The notes beneath the pieces are model-generated. The model had not been told where the DNA came from, did not search any database, and worked only from the letters and a program-made list of their open reading frames with translations. A DNA stretch of 36,016 nucleotides from Arthrobacter mobilis (GTDB lineage: Bacteria > Actinomycetota > Actinomycetes > Actinomycetales > Micrococcaceae), in the NCBI RefSeq assembly GCF_012395835.1, contig NZ_JAAZSQ010000016.1:1-36016 (forward strand), written 5' to 3'. Of the stretch, positions 8,035 to 15,325 are shown piece by piece; position 1 is the stretch's first letter, and each line of letters starts with the position of its first letter. A program made the translations under genes and the position numbers.

Positions 8035-8086
8035 GTTCCGGTCCGTGCGCCTTCCCAAGGGTGCATGGACCGGAACGCACCCTTGG
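8035..8086. repeat. two interleaved perfect 10-bp inverted repeats
   Basis: Dyad A pairs GTTCCGGTCC (8035-8044) with GGACCGGAAC (8067-8076). Dyad B pairs CCAAGGGTGC (8055-8064) with GCACCCTTGG (8077-8086). The arms interleave A-B-A'-B', so in RNA the two full stems exclude each other; the second arms touch with no spacer. The block begins five bases after the stop of the propeptide-like gene. It could be a terminator/antiterminator switch, a complex terminator or a binding site at the DNA level. Confidence 0.7.
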
Positions 8087-8112
8087 CTGCACCGCTGGCA
8101 GGGCTGCACCGC
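8087..8112. repeat. 9-bp direct repeat
   Basis: CTGCACCGC occurs at 8087-8095 and again at 8104-8112, directly after the interleaved inverted repeats. It may be coincidence, or part of the same structured intergenic block. Confidence 0.4.
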
Positions 8113-8140
8113 GGGGTCGGCGCAGGATACGAGCCCGAGC

Positions 8141-8173
8141 GTGTTAGTCACCATAACACCCGCGGCCCCGCGG
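8141..8173. promoter_or_regulatory. dyads upstream of a small gene, candidate operator
   Basis: GTGTTA (8141-8146) pairs with TAACAC (8154-8159). It is followed at once by two copies of the self-complementary CCGCGG at 8160-8165 and 8168-8173. The block lies 30-60 bases before ATG 8203, where an operator or 5' leader structure would sit. Confidence 0.35.
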
Positions 8174-8202
8174 CACCGCGCCCGGATTGGAAGGCGGACA
8201 GG

Positions 8203-8418
8203 ATGAATCCGAGTCAGGACCCGCTGCTGGAGTTCGGCCTGACACAGGCCGAACTCCAGTTGTGGTATGACCTTGCCAGAATTGCCGGCCGGATGCTGGA
8301 ACTGCCGGTTCAGCACCCGATGGAGCGTCAAAAGACGGCAACCGAGTTCCATGCGCTGCAGAACAGGCTGTTGGCCCGGCCCGGAATGCGGGCCCAACAG
8401 GGTCCCCCTCGTCGCTGA
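8203..8418 (+). CDS. small hypothetical protein (71 aa), helical
   Basis: Begins MNPSQDPLLEFGLTQAELQ. ATG 8203 is preceded by a purine-rich GGAAGGCGGACAGG. The sequence is rich in Leu, Gln, Arg and Glu and should form two or three amphipathic helices; the last ten residues are Gln/Pro/Arg-rich. No signal peptide, no transmembrane segment, no family I recognise. It stands alone after the S8 cluster, separated by 170 bases of inverted repeats. Third-position GC is reasonably high, which supports coding. Confidence 0.55.
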   Translation: MNPSQDPLLEFGLTQAELQLWYDLARIAGRMLELPVQHPMERQKTATEFHALQNRLLARPGMRAQQGPPRR

Positions 8419-8908
8419 GACAGGGGCGTGTGCGGCAGCCGGAGGCACGGAAGCTGCCCTGCGGTGGTCCCGGCCCGGAACGCGACGGATACGGGGGGCG
8501 CGATTCTCCTGTTGAAAACGTGCCGGTGCCCATCACCCTGACAAATGGCAGGTGTCCAATGGTCATAACGAAATATCTTGAGCAGCAGTATGTGGGCCGT
8601 CAGCGGGAAGCAGCATGAAATTTCCGTGACCATCGCCTGTCCCCGTGGCCGGGGGTGCGCTTTTGCGGTGACGTCCCTGGCCCCGGTTTCGGGTTCCGGC
8701 GGCGTGAACGTCTGGACTTCCGCCTACCGCTATCAGCCGAGCCCTGATCGCCGATGCCCGAATAGTTCTTCGCCAGGGCCGGGGTGGTCTCGGCCAGATG
8801 GGCGTACCGGTTGGTGACGACGCCGCGGGCCCCGTCCGGGCGCCCCGGGGCCTGACGGCGGGCAGGACGACGTCACGGGATCCGGTGTGGCCGGCGGGGG
8901 TGAACCGG

Positions 8909-8937
8909 CCGCCAGCCGGGAAGCCCCTGGCTGGCGG
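8909..8937 (+). terminator. hairpin with short T-rich tail
   Basis: CCGCCAGCC (8909-8917) pairs perfectly with GGCTGGCGG (8929-8937) and is followed by TGTTTGTG. Shape and tail fit a GC-rich intrinsic terminator on the plus strand, although no gene ends close upstream. Confidence 0.4.
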
Positions 8938-9035
8938 TGTTTGTGCTCGTAGCAGTTCTGTGCGCGGCGGGCACGGAAAAGGGCGAAGTGGGTCGAATTT
9001 CGATTTGGGGTGGCCAAAAGGCCTTCGTGGGGTGA

Positions 9036-9068
9036 CACTGGACCCCAACCGCGGGTCCTGTTCCAGTG
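9036..9068. repeat. imperfect inverted repeat before a small gene
   Basis: CACTGGA (9036-9042) pairs with TCCAGTG (9062-9068); inside it, GGACCC and GGGTCC form a second pair. It ends 45 bases upstream of the 80-aa gene and may be regulatory or a remnant element end. Confidence 0.4.
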
Positions 9069-9113
9069 GAAGTGCCGTCGGGGGCCTGCGCCGGCGGGTC
9101 CCGGAGGCTGGCA

Positions 9114-9356
9114 ATGAGTAAACGTTTCGATATCTTTCTGGCAGGCGAGAACGACTACGAAACCGAAATCGGTGGCTATGAGGTGCGCGTCCACCGCGGT
9201 GCCGGACCGGATCAGGACGGTCCCTACGTGAAGGCCTCCCGGGAAAATCGACCCTCAAGCGAGCATGTGTTCAAACCCTCGAATCTCACCATGGCGACCA
9301 GGCTCAAATTGGGTAACCTCCTCGACAGCATTGCCAAGCGCCTGATGAAGACCTGA
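9114..9356 (+). CDS. hypothetical protein (80 aa)
   Basis: Starts MSKRFDIFLAGENDYETEIGG at ATG 9114, eight bases after GGAGG. The protein is charged and soluble, with a beta-rich N-terminal half (IGGYEVRVHRG) and a C-terminal helix (MATRLKLGNLLDSIAKRLMKT). No known family. The next gene on the same strand begins 51 bases downstream and encodes a three-helix membrane protein, so the two probably form a small operon. Function unknown. Confidence 0.7.
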   Translation: MSKRFDIFLAGENDYETEIGGYEVRVHRGAGPDQDGPYVKASRENRPSSEHVFKPSNLTMATRLKLGNLLDSIAKRLMKT

Positions 9357-9407
9357 CACCCGTGCAGCCACCGCCTGGCCAAGTCACTGATCGGAGGAAG
9401 GGTCGTC

Positions 9408-10298
9408 ATGGACGAAAACAGGGGAGCGACGTTGGCGGCGGAGGACCGGATCCGCGAAACCGCCAAGTGGCTCACGGTCAGCCTCGCCCTCCTCGGGGGC
9501 GTGGTGGTGGCCGGTACGCAGTTCAGCAGCCTGGGCTCCATCGAGCTTGGGACTGACCGGTTCTGGGCAGCAACAGCCGGCGGTGCTGCGGCCGCGCTCG
9601 GTGCGGCGCTGATCCTCCTCGGGGCAGTCCGGACGGCCACGACGCCGCCGGTCAGCTTGGAGGGCCTCCAGCCCGACGACTGGCCGAACGATAAGTTCCT
9701 GCTGGAACTGCGCGATAACATCGCCGAACTGCGCACCGATTACAAGGACGCCCTCAACAGGCGAAACACCGCCATTGAGGACAACATCGCCAACCCGACG
9801 CCGGAAACGGAACTGGCGGCCAGGACCGCGGACACTTGGGCGGTCCATCTGTCGCACATCGTCCAGAACGTTTTGAAGGTGGCCTCCTACCAGGCGGTGG
9901 CCCGCCGGTGGCGCCGCTCGGCCCGCCTCATGGCTGCCGGAGCCGCCCTGGCCTTCGTGGGACTGATGGTCTTCATCTGGGGAGCCAACCCGCCGGAGGA
10001 AGCCTCAGCAGGCAGCGCCGGCGCCGCAGTGGTCGGGGAGGCGGCCACTCGGACGGTCGAACTGACTGTTACCGGTCAGTCCCGGCTGCGGGGCAGCCTC
10101 GGCGACGACTGCGACGCATCCGAACCGCTGCAGGTGATGCACCTTGACCAGACGCCGGCCGGACCCGACATCGTGATCCAGCAGGACGGATGCAATCCGC
10201 TGCGGATCGTCCTGACCGAGAACTGGGGATTCCTCCGGGAACCTGCACCGACGGCACCTTCGCCCAGCCCCCGGGAGTCACCCGGCTTCCCGCGCTGA
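9408..10298 (+). CDS. hypothetical membrane protein with three predicted TM helices
   Basis: 296 residues. Hydrophobic segments lie at about 22-38, 52-74 and 173-192. Between the second and third lies a roughly 100-residue helical, charged cytoplasmic region (LRDNIAELRTDYKDALNRRN and beyond). After the third helix the C-terminal 100 residues should be outside the membrane; they contain C234 and C261, which could form a disulfide, and end in a Pro/Ser-rich tail. ATG 9408 follows GGAGGAAGGG. I do not recognise the family. The topology (two helices, cytoplasmic helical domain, one helix, exported domain) would suit a sensor or effector, but that is speculative. Likely co-transcribed with the 80-aa gene. 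Confidence 0.75.
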   Translation: MDENRGATLAAEDRIRETAKWLTVSLALLGGVVVAGTQFSSLGSIELGTDRFWAATAGGAAAALGAALILLGAVRTATTPPVSLEGLQPDDWPNDKFLLELRDNIAELRTDYKDALNRRNTAIEDNIANPTPETELAARTADTWAVHLSHIVQNVLKVASYQAVARRWRRSARLMAAGAALAFVGLMVFIWGANPPEEASAGSAGAAVVGEAATRTVELTVTGQSRLRGSLGDDCDASEPLQVMHLDQTPAGPDIVIQQDGCNPLRIVLTENWGFLREPAPTAPSPSPRESPGFPR

Positions 10299-10309
10299 GA
10301 GGGCAAGGG

Positions 10310-10425
10310 GCCGGCGCCGATGACGCGGTTCTCGTCAACGATGCGCCTTGCCAGCTTCCGGCGGCGGTCGGCCCGGATGTCCCGCACCTTGCGGTGCAGG
10401 GCGGCCACCTTCTTCCGGGAACGTC
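10310..10425 (-). pseudogene. TnpB/OrfB (IS200/IS605-type) transposase remnant
   Basis: On the minus strand a frame reads RSRKKVAALHRKVRDIRADR followed by RRKLARRIVDENRVI. This matches the conserved helix of TnpB-type proteins that precedes the catalytic Glu motif (usual form: KARRKVAKLH..., R.DFLHK.S..LV.EN..I.VEDL). The similarity stops exactly where VEDL should follow, and the surrounding frame has no RuvC residues, so only a fragment of some 35-40 codons survives. Some residues up to about 10550 might belong to the same remnant. It lies just after the membrane-protein gene, with a second IS fragment 200 bases further on. Confidence 0.6.
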
Positions 10426-10628
10426 GCCGGTCGCCGGGCGGCCAGGGTCTGTCCTGGACGAGGAGGTTCATCCCTTCTTTCAGCCGGAAACGGCCGAAGG
10501 CCGTGGTGAGGTAGTTGATGCCCACCTCCGCGACCAGCCTTCCGTGGAATACAGTCCTCGCGATACGGCGCCGATGACTTCGACACGGATACGGCGTTTG
10601 AACTAGTCGTGGTGTCGCTGGCGGCTTC

Positions 10629-10820
10629 GTGGAGCTACAGGAGAGTAGCGGGGTGTTGGTGGTGTGGATTCCTTTTGTCGGTGACGGTCGAAAGTTGCAT
10701 CCGGCCGAGGGTGAGTCGATGAGGTTGATAGCGGAGCGGCTGGGGACTTCCAGGAACACGGTCGCGAAGGCTGCGAAGTGCCCGCCCCGTTCCATGCCCG
10801 CCCACCGCACCACGCGGTAG
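10629..10820 (+). pseudogene. IstA-like (IS21 family) transposase N-terminal remnant
   Basis: The frame includes GESMRLIAERLGTSRNTVAKA, a helix-turn-helix of the kind at the N-terminus of IS21-family transposases (usual pattern: I..IA..LG.SRNTV..AL...PP.Y.R). After VAKA the sequence diverges (KCPPRSMPAHRTTR) and stops, so the catalytic core is missing. No terminal repeats are evident. Together with the TnpB fragment this marks the region as a graveyard of mobile elements. A small orphan DNA-binding protein is the alternative, but the upstream 30 residues do not look like a proper domain. Confidence 0.5.
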
Positions 10821-10895
10821 CCGCGGGCGACGATGCTGCGCGGGGGCCAGGGCAGGAACGCGGCCGGGATGTTGGCTACCCCGGCGGGTACCGAG

Positions 10896-11918
10896 CTAGG
10901 GCGCGGGATCGGCGTCGCGTTCCGCCGGCCGGTAGCCGGCGATGGCGGCGCGGACGTCGCCCTCTTCGTGCCCGCCCTTCTTCCTGCCGAACGGCAGCAC
11001 CTTTAGCAGGGGGTGCAGGATAGCCATGACGACGAGGCCCCAGGCGAGTCCGAGGACGGCCGAGCACAGGGTGTTCACGAGCCAGGCCAGGAGGCCGCCG
11101 GCCACCGGGAGCCCGGCGAACGGGGTCTCGAGGACGTGGACCAGGTCGTACGGAGCGTGCCAGCCGAGGTCGTATGCCCCTTGGAGCATGATGTGGCCAC
11201 CGACCCAAAGCATGGCGATCGTCCCGACGAAGGTGATCGCGGCCAGCACGGCCGGCATGCCCTTGACGAGCAGTTCGCCGAAGCGCTGCGAGCCAGCGGA
11301 GTCCTTGGTGGTCAGGTGCAGGCCGATGTCGTCCATCTTGACGATGAGGGCGACCGCGCCGTACACGATCACCGTGATCGCGATCGCCACGACGACCAGG
11401 ATGAGCGCCCGGGCCCACAGGGACTCGTCGGCCACCTCGTTCATCGAGATGACCATGATCTCGCAGGAGAGGATGAAGTCGGTGGTGATCGCGCCCTTGG
11501 TGACCTTGGCCTCCGCCTCCGGGCCCCGTTGGACCGCCGGCGCATGTTCGGCCGCGTGGTGGCCGCGGAGCTTGTGCCAGACCTTCTCGGCACCCTCGTA
11601 GCAGAGGTAGGTGCCGCCCAGCATGAGGATGAACGGGATGACCCCCGGGATGAAGGCGCTGATGAGCAGCAGCGCCGGCAGGATGATCAACAGCTTGTTC
11701 CGGAGCGAGCCCCAGAAGATCCGCTTGATCATCGGCAGTTCGCGGGACGGGTCCGCTCCGGACACGTACTGCGGGGTGACGGCGGCGTCGTCAATCACCA
11801 CGCCGGCGGCCTTGGTCCCCGCCTTGGCGGCTCCGGCAGCGACGTCGTCCACCGAGGCGGCGGCTATGCGGGCCAGGGCTGCGACGTCGTCCAGTAGGGC
11901 GACAAGACCGCCGCTCAC
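10896..11918 (-). CDS. DUF808 family inner membrane protein (YedI-like)
   Basis: 340 residues beginning VSGGLVALLDDVAAL, the hallmark N-terminus of DUF808/YedI proteins. Features along the chain: a cytoplasmic helical start with ASVDDVAAGAAKAGTKAAGVVIDDAAV, a hydrophobic pair around 72-112, then the conserved ITTDFILSCEIMVISM stretch, and further membrane helices near 175-197, 228-252 and 275-310. Start is GTG 11918, preceded by AGGAGGGGG seven bases away; a longer frame exists upstream but lacks such a site. The C-terminus is charged (GRKKGGHEEGD). The biochemical function of the family is unknown. Transcribed away from the neighbouring small membrane protein gene and towards the IS debris. 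Confidence 0.9.
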   Translation of the reverse strand: MSGGLVALLDDVAALARIAAASVDDVAAGAAKAGTKAAGVVIDDAAVTPQYVSGADPSRELPMIKRIFWGSLRNKLLIILPALLLISAFIPGVIPFILMLGGTYLCYEGAEKVWHKLRGHHAAEHAPAVQRGPEAEAKVTKGAITTDFILSCEIMVISMNEVADESLWARALILVVVAIAITVIVYGAVALIVKMDDIGLHLTTKDSAGSQRFGELLVKGMPAVLAAITFVGTIAMLWVGGHIMLQGAYDLGWHAPYDLVHVLETPFAGLPVAGGLLAWLVNTLCSAVLGLAWGLVVMAILHPLLKVLPFGRKKGGHEEGDVRAAIAGYRPAERDADPAP

Positions 11919-12061
11919 AGATCGTCCCCCTCCTGCTCGACGGCGGACTTCTGGGCGTGGAGGCCACGGTTGAGGCGCGTGATCGGCATGCTCCGAGTAT
12001 ACGATGGCGGGCGGCTCGTTGACCGGGAGCGGGGTACGTTCACCGGCGACGGCGCCAGCCC

Positions 12062-12349
12062 ATGGCTGCGACGCAGCAGGGACCGCCCATTCGCACCATG
12101 CAGTCGGATGAGATGTTCCGCGGCCAGAAGCACGCCCAGATGTCACTGATCTTTGGCATCATCGGTCGGTTCTTCCTCGGCGTCGTCTTTGGCCCGCTGG
12201 TCATCGTCCAGGCGAACAAGGCCGAGGCGCTGAAGCAGCCGGCCACCGCCGGCAAGGTTCTCGGCTGGATCGGCGTCGTCTTCGGCGTCGTCAGCATCAT
12301 CATCTTCATTGTCATGCTGGGCAGCTTCGCCGCCGCCACGGGCAGTTAG
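12062..12349 (+). CDS. small membrane protein, DUF4190-like
   Basis: 95 residues with two hydrophobic segments, around 27-49 (MSLIFGIIGRFFLGVVFGPLV) and 65-90 (VLGWIGVVFGVVSIIIFIV), joined by NKAEALKQPATAGK. This is the pattern of the two-helix DUF4190-like family, in which a small-residue loop carries the A/G-x-x-G-x segments. ATG 12062 is used for lack of a clear ribosome binding site; ATG 12098 (MQSDEMFRG) is possible. The stop overlaps by four bases the end of an opposing reading frame. Function unknown. Confidence 0.75.
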   Translation: MAATQQGPPIRTMQSDEMFRGQKHAQMSLIFGIIGRFFLGVVFGPLVIVQANKAEALKQPATAGKVLGWIGVVFGVVSIIIFIVMLGSFAAATGS

Positions 12350-12576
12350 GCGGGCAGAGCAGGCGGCCTCCTCCAGCAGCAGGGGCCGGCGGGGAAGAAG
12401 GGGGCCTTCGGGCTCCCGAACCGGTGCTCGAACGTCTCCTGCTGGTTCAGGATCATGGTGTTTTCGCCGTGCAGGAGGCCGCGGGGCAGCAGCATGACGG
12501 CGTTGCAGAGGTAGTCCTCCGGCGCGTAGATGGTAGCGGCCTGGGTCGTGGTCTGGTTCTTCTCCATGGTGAACAT
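12346..12576 (-). CDS. hypothetical protein (about 76 aa)
   Basis: Reads MFTMEKNQTTTQAATIYAPE and ends in a Pro/Cys/Trp-rich tail. Almost every codon ends in G or C over the whole length, which argues for a real coding history on this strand. ATG 12576 or ATG 12567 could be the start; neither has a good ribosome binding site. No domain recognised (the centre reads CNAVMLLPRGLLHGENTMIL). It may be a small orphan gene or the surviving end of a larger one, and sits tail to tail with the small membrane protein gene. Confidence 0.4.
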   Translation of the reverse strand: MFTMEKNQTTTQAATIYAPEDYLCNAVMLLPRGLLHGENTMILNQQETFEHRFGSPKAPFFPAGPCCWRRPPALPA

Positions 12577-12621
12577 GTGCGTGGCGGGGCCGTGCGGCCT
12601 CACCGGGGATACCGTGGAGTC

Positions 12622-13125
12622 ATGGACGTCAACGAGCTCAGCGCAAAGATCCAGGACAGGTACCGCGAGGAGCTGGATGCCTTCCGGCAGCAGCTCTTCG
12701 GCACGCAGGAACATCTGGTGGTCCGCGGCGAAAGCGTGCCGGAGCAGCGCTTCGCCGGCCTGGGGCCTGTGGTGTCACTGGAGGACCCCCGGATCAGGAT
12801 GACGCTGGGCGGCGATGTGGTTGACCTGGGCTGGACCCCTGAACACCCGACGGCGGAGGGGGCGTGCGTGACCGTCTCCATCGCCGGGCATGACCATGTC
12901 ACCGGGGAGCGGGCGATGCTGCCCGCAGGGGAGTGCGATGCCTGGCTGCAGGCGGTCATTGGCGCGGACCGGACCAGGCACGCCTACCGGGCCGGCACCC
13001 TCAGCGGGGTGGACGGCCGCCTCAGCACCGTCTACTACCGGCTGTTCCTGGACACCGAGGGGAATCCAATCCCGAAGCCGGATTACTTCGACGATCCGGA
13101 CCTGCGGAGCATGGACGAACTCTGA
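12622..13125 (+). CDS. hypothetical protein (167 aa)
   Basis: Starts MDVNELSAKIQDRYREELDA at ATG 12622, behind GTGGAGT. The first 30 residues form a charged helix; the rest alternates beta-type segments (PVVSLEDPRIRMTLGGDVVDLGW, GACVTVSIAGHDHVTGERAML) with a C-terminal segment ending DYFDDPDLRSMDEL. Soluble, acidic, no signal peptide. I do not recognise the family. The frame is open further upstream to 12424, but that part lies under an opposing frame and lacks a ribosome binding site. Its neighbour at 13151 converges on it. Confidence 0.7.
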   Translation: MDVNELSAKIQDRYREELDAFRQQLFGTQEHLVVRGESVPEQRFAGLGPVVSLEDPRIRMTLGGDVVDLGWTPEHPTAEGACVTVSIAGHDHVTGERAMLPAGECDAWLQAVIGADRTRHAYRAGTLSGVDGRLSTVYYRLFLDTEGNPIPKPDYFDDPDLRSMDEL

Positions 13126-13150
13126 TCCGCGGGCCGGAGCCGGCAAAGCG

Positions 13151-13888
13151 TCAGGTCAGGGTGATCTCCCAGGCATCGGCGTAGTCGACAGCGGGTTCGG
13201 GGGAGAGGAGTTCGCCGGTTGCCGTATCGGTGCACGCGGCGTCGAACGTCTCGGCGGCGGTCATTGCCTCGAACATCCCGTCATGGAAGTACCAGCTTCG
13301 CACGGTCTTGTAGGGGATCTCGGCGCCGGATTGTGCGGTATAGGTGCGGCTGTGATCGAAGGTCCGCAGGATGACGCTTCCGGTCGCACCGCCGGACACG
13401 GCATTCTCCAGTGCGGACAGGACCCGGGGCAGTTCGACGTCGCAGCTCATGTCCTCCCGCACCTTGACCGCGCTTGAATGGCAGCGCCTGCCGGTGACGA
13501 AGGTTGTGATGATGTGTTCCCTGCCGGGTCCGGCCGGGCCGGTGAGTTTCCCGGCAAGGCCTTGGGACGGCATGAGTTCCTCGGGGATTTCGAAGGGCCA
13601 GGTGCCGGGGTTCTGCGGGTCGACGCCGGCCCATTTCAGGGCGGCCAGTCCGACCTCGCCGACCCAGGTGGCCGATCCTCCCGAGGCATACAGGACCCGG
13701 GCGGCCTGAGCGGCCAGGTCCATTGCCGCGCCTTCTTCCCGATAGCCCCTGATCGCGCCTCCGGACACAAGCTTCTGCCCGACCTTCTCGAAGAGTTCGT
13801 CAGTTTCGGTGCGGTACGTCTCGCCGTTCCGGCGCTCCCGCCTCCCCTTGGCGGCTTTGATCGGTTCCTGCGGCTGTTGGTTGCTCAC
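13151..13888 (-). CDS. hypothetical protein (245 aa)
   Basis: Starts at GTG 13888 (VSNQQPQEPIKAAKGRRERR). The N-terminal 40 residues are charged; residues 45-90 contain an Ala-rich helical part (AAMDLAAQAARVLYASGG); the second half has beta-like segments with SVILRTFDHSRTY. The end reads VDYADAWEITLT. No catalytic motif, membrane helix or signal peptide is visible, and I do not recognise a family. Good third-position GC over the whole frame supports it being real. The gene is monocistronic and convergent with the 167-aa gene, 25 bases apart. Confidence 0.7.
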   Translation of the reverse strand: MSNQQPQEPIKAAKGRRERRNGETYRTETDELFEKVGQKLVSGGAIRGYREEGAAMDLAAQAARVLYASGGSATWVGEVGLAALKWAGVDPQNPGTWPFEIPEELMPSQGLAGKLTGPAGPGREHIITTFVTGRRCHSSAVKVREDMSCDVELPRVLSALENAVSGGATGSVILRTFDHSRTYTAQSGAEIPYKTVRSWYFHDGMFEAMTAAETFDAACTDTATGELLSPEPAVDYADAWEITLT

Positions 13889-14620
13889 GGCTGCCTGCCC
13901 TCGGGTGTCAGGAAACTGCCTTTCGGCCAGCTTACGGCCGGCTACCGACGCCGTGCAGGAAGCTGGTGGCCTCCCTCTCCGGGGACGGTCCGTTCCAAGG
14001 TTTTGGCGTCGTTACAGCAGGGGACGCGGTCGCCGGCCGGGTTGAGCGGCTGGATCTGCCGGGCTGCCTTTCCAGTTCTTCCAGCAGCTCATCGGCGACG
14101 CCGCCAGGGATCCGGCCGAAGACGGCGATGAAGCGGGCCGCAGCCAGGTTTCTTCAGCCAGGCTGCCTAATCCTCCAGGGACGGGATCCCGAAGTCGTCG
14201 GCTTATTCGCCGGAACGGCTCCAGTGGAGTAGCGGCGAGTCGGGGTTGATACGCGGGTCCGCAATCTGCCCTACCTACCGCGCGGCTGCACGGGTTCCAC
14301 CCGGCCTTGCGTCGGCGACAGCGGACGCCGCGGTGGCACCGGCCGGCTCGCCAAACAGAGGCTCAACCCCACCTCACAGCCGGGCAGCCCGGCGGCCGCC
14401 GGTAGCCAAAGCGCCGCCATGATCCGCCGTCGAAACCCCCATGCTCCCGACCCTGCCGGCGCGGCCCCCCGGCTGCTTCACCTGGCTACTGCCGGAGCAG
14501 GGCTGCGAGGTGGTTGCGGCCCGCCGACAGTGCAGGCAGTGCCGTCCGCAGGTCATCGCACCCGCTGATGCGCCGACATTATTCTTGGCCTTGCACGGAA
14601 CAACGGAAGGGAACGTTTCA
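13889..14620. other. long spacer with possible gene remnants
   Basis: About 730 bases without a convincing gene. On the minus strand around 14065-14147 a short stretch reads AARFIAVFGRIPGGVADELL with coding-like codon use, but it has no start or stop in a reasonable place. This looks like a decayed gene. The FMN reductase ribosome binding site lies at the right end. Confidence 0.4.
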
Positions 14621-15179
14621 ATGGTGAACATTGCGGTGGTCGTTGGCAGCACCCGGCCCGGACGCCGGAGCAAGCAGGTTGCCGACTGGGTATTTTCCCG
14701 GGCCACCGCCCGGGGAGGCGCGGACTTCGAGGTGCTGGACCTGGCCGACTACGATCTGCCGTTGCTGGATGAGCCGATGCCTCCCTCTCTGGGCAACTAC
14801 ACGCACGAGCACACGAAGGTTTGGGCCCGGACGGTTTCACGGTTTGACGGATTCATCTTCGTTACGGCCGAGTACAACCACTCGGTCCCGGGGGTCCTGA
14901 AAAACGCCCTGGACTTCGTCTACGCCGAATGGAACAACAAGGCCGCGGGTTTCGTCAGCTATGGAAGCGCCGGCGGAGTGCGCGCTGTTGAAAACCTGCG
15001 CCTGATAGCCGGTGAGCTGCAAATGGCCGACGTCCGCGCCCAGGTCGCTCTGCCGTTTTCCACGGAGTTCGAGAACTTCACGACCTTCACCCCCGAGTGA
15101 AAGCGCCGAAGAAGCCCTGGAACCGCTGCTGGAACAGGTGATCTCCTGGTCAACGGCGTTAAAGACAATCCGGACCTGA
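14621..15179 (+). CDS. NADPH-dependent FMN reductase family protein, frameshifted near the C-terminus
   Basis: Starts MVNIAVVVGSTRPGRRSKQV at ATG 14621 behind GGAAGGGA. GSTRPGR (9-15) is the phosphate-binding loop of the flavodoxin-like FMN reductase fold, and EYNHSVPGVLKNALDFV is the family signature that contacts FMN. The frame stops at a TGA at 15098-15100, giving 159 residues, short for a family of about 185-190. One base off, the sequence continues SESAEEALEPLLEQVISWST and on to a TGA at 15177-15179, just the C-terminal helix the family has. The shift can be explained by one extra C in the run of five at 15090-15094. Either a sequencing or assembly error or a recent mutation. It likely reduces flavin or quinone-type substrates with NADPH in the cytosol. 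Confidence 0.85.
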
Positions 15180-15200
15180 TCCCTGCGGGGGTACTTTCGG

Positions 15201-15323
15201 TTAGCGGCGGATGCCGTTGAGCAGGGCTTCGAGGCGGCCGCGGGCGTCGCCGGTCCGGCGTTCGAGCTCGGCGTAGCCGGCCTCGAAGACCGGGGATCGG
15301 ACGCGCGGTGAGACAATGGCCAT
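15201..15323 (-). pseudogene. short coding-like fragment (up to 40 aa)
   Basis: A minus-strand frame ending at 15201 reads SPRVRSPVFEAGYAELERRT then GDARGRLEALLNGIRR. Codons end almost always in G or C and the residues form an amphipathic helix, so it resembles the C-terminal end of a former gene. ATG 15323 could start a 40-residue product but has no convincing ribosome binding site and overlaps the thymidylate-kinase-like gene start region by about a dozen bases. Unknown family. Confidence 0.3.
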
Positions 15324-15325
15324 GA

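Larger units (their letters stand above)
8419..9113. other. long spacer, probably decayed DNA
   Basis: About 695 bases with only weak overlapping frames on both strands and no ribosome binding site tied to any of them. Contains a terminator-like hairpin (8909-8937) and an inverted repeat (9036-9068). IS-like debris is present 1.2 kb further on, so this may also be remnant mobile DNA, but no protein fragment is identifiable here. Confidence 0.4.

Noticed and set aside
8035-8086. H-type pseudoknot formed by the interleaved repeats
   Set aside because: The second arm of stem A touches the second arm of stem B, so no loop is left to span a ten-pair stem; alternative hairpins are more plausible.
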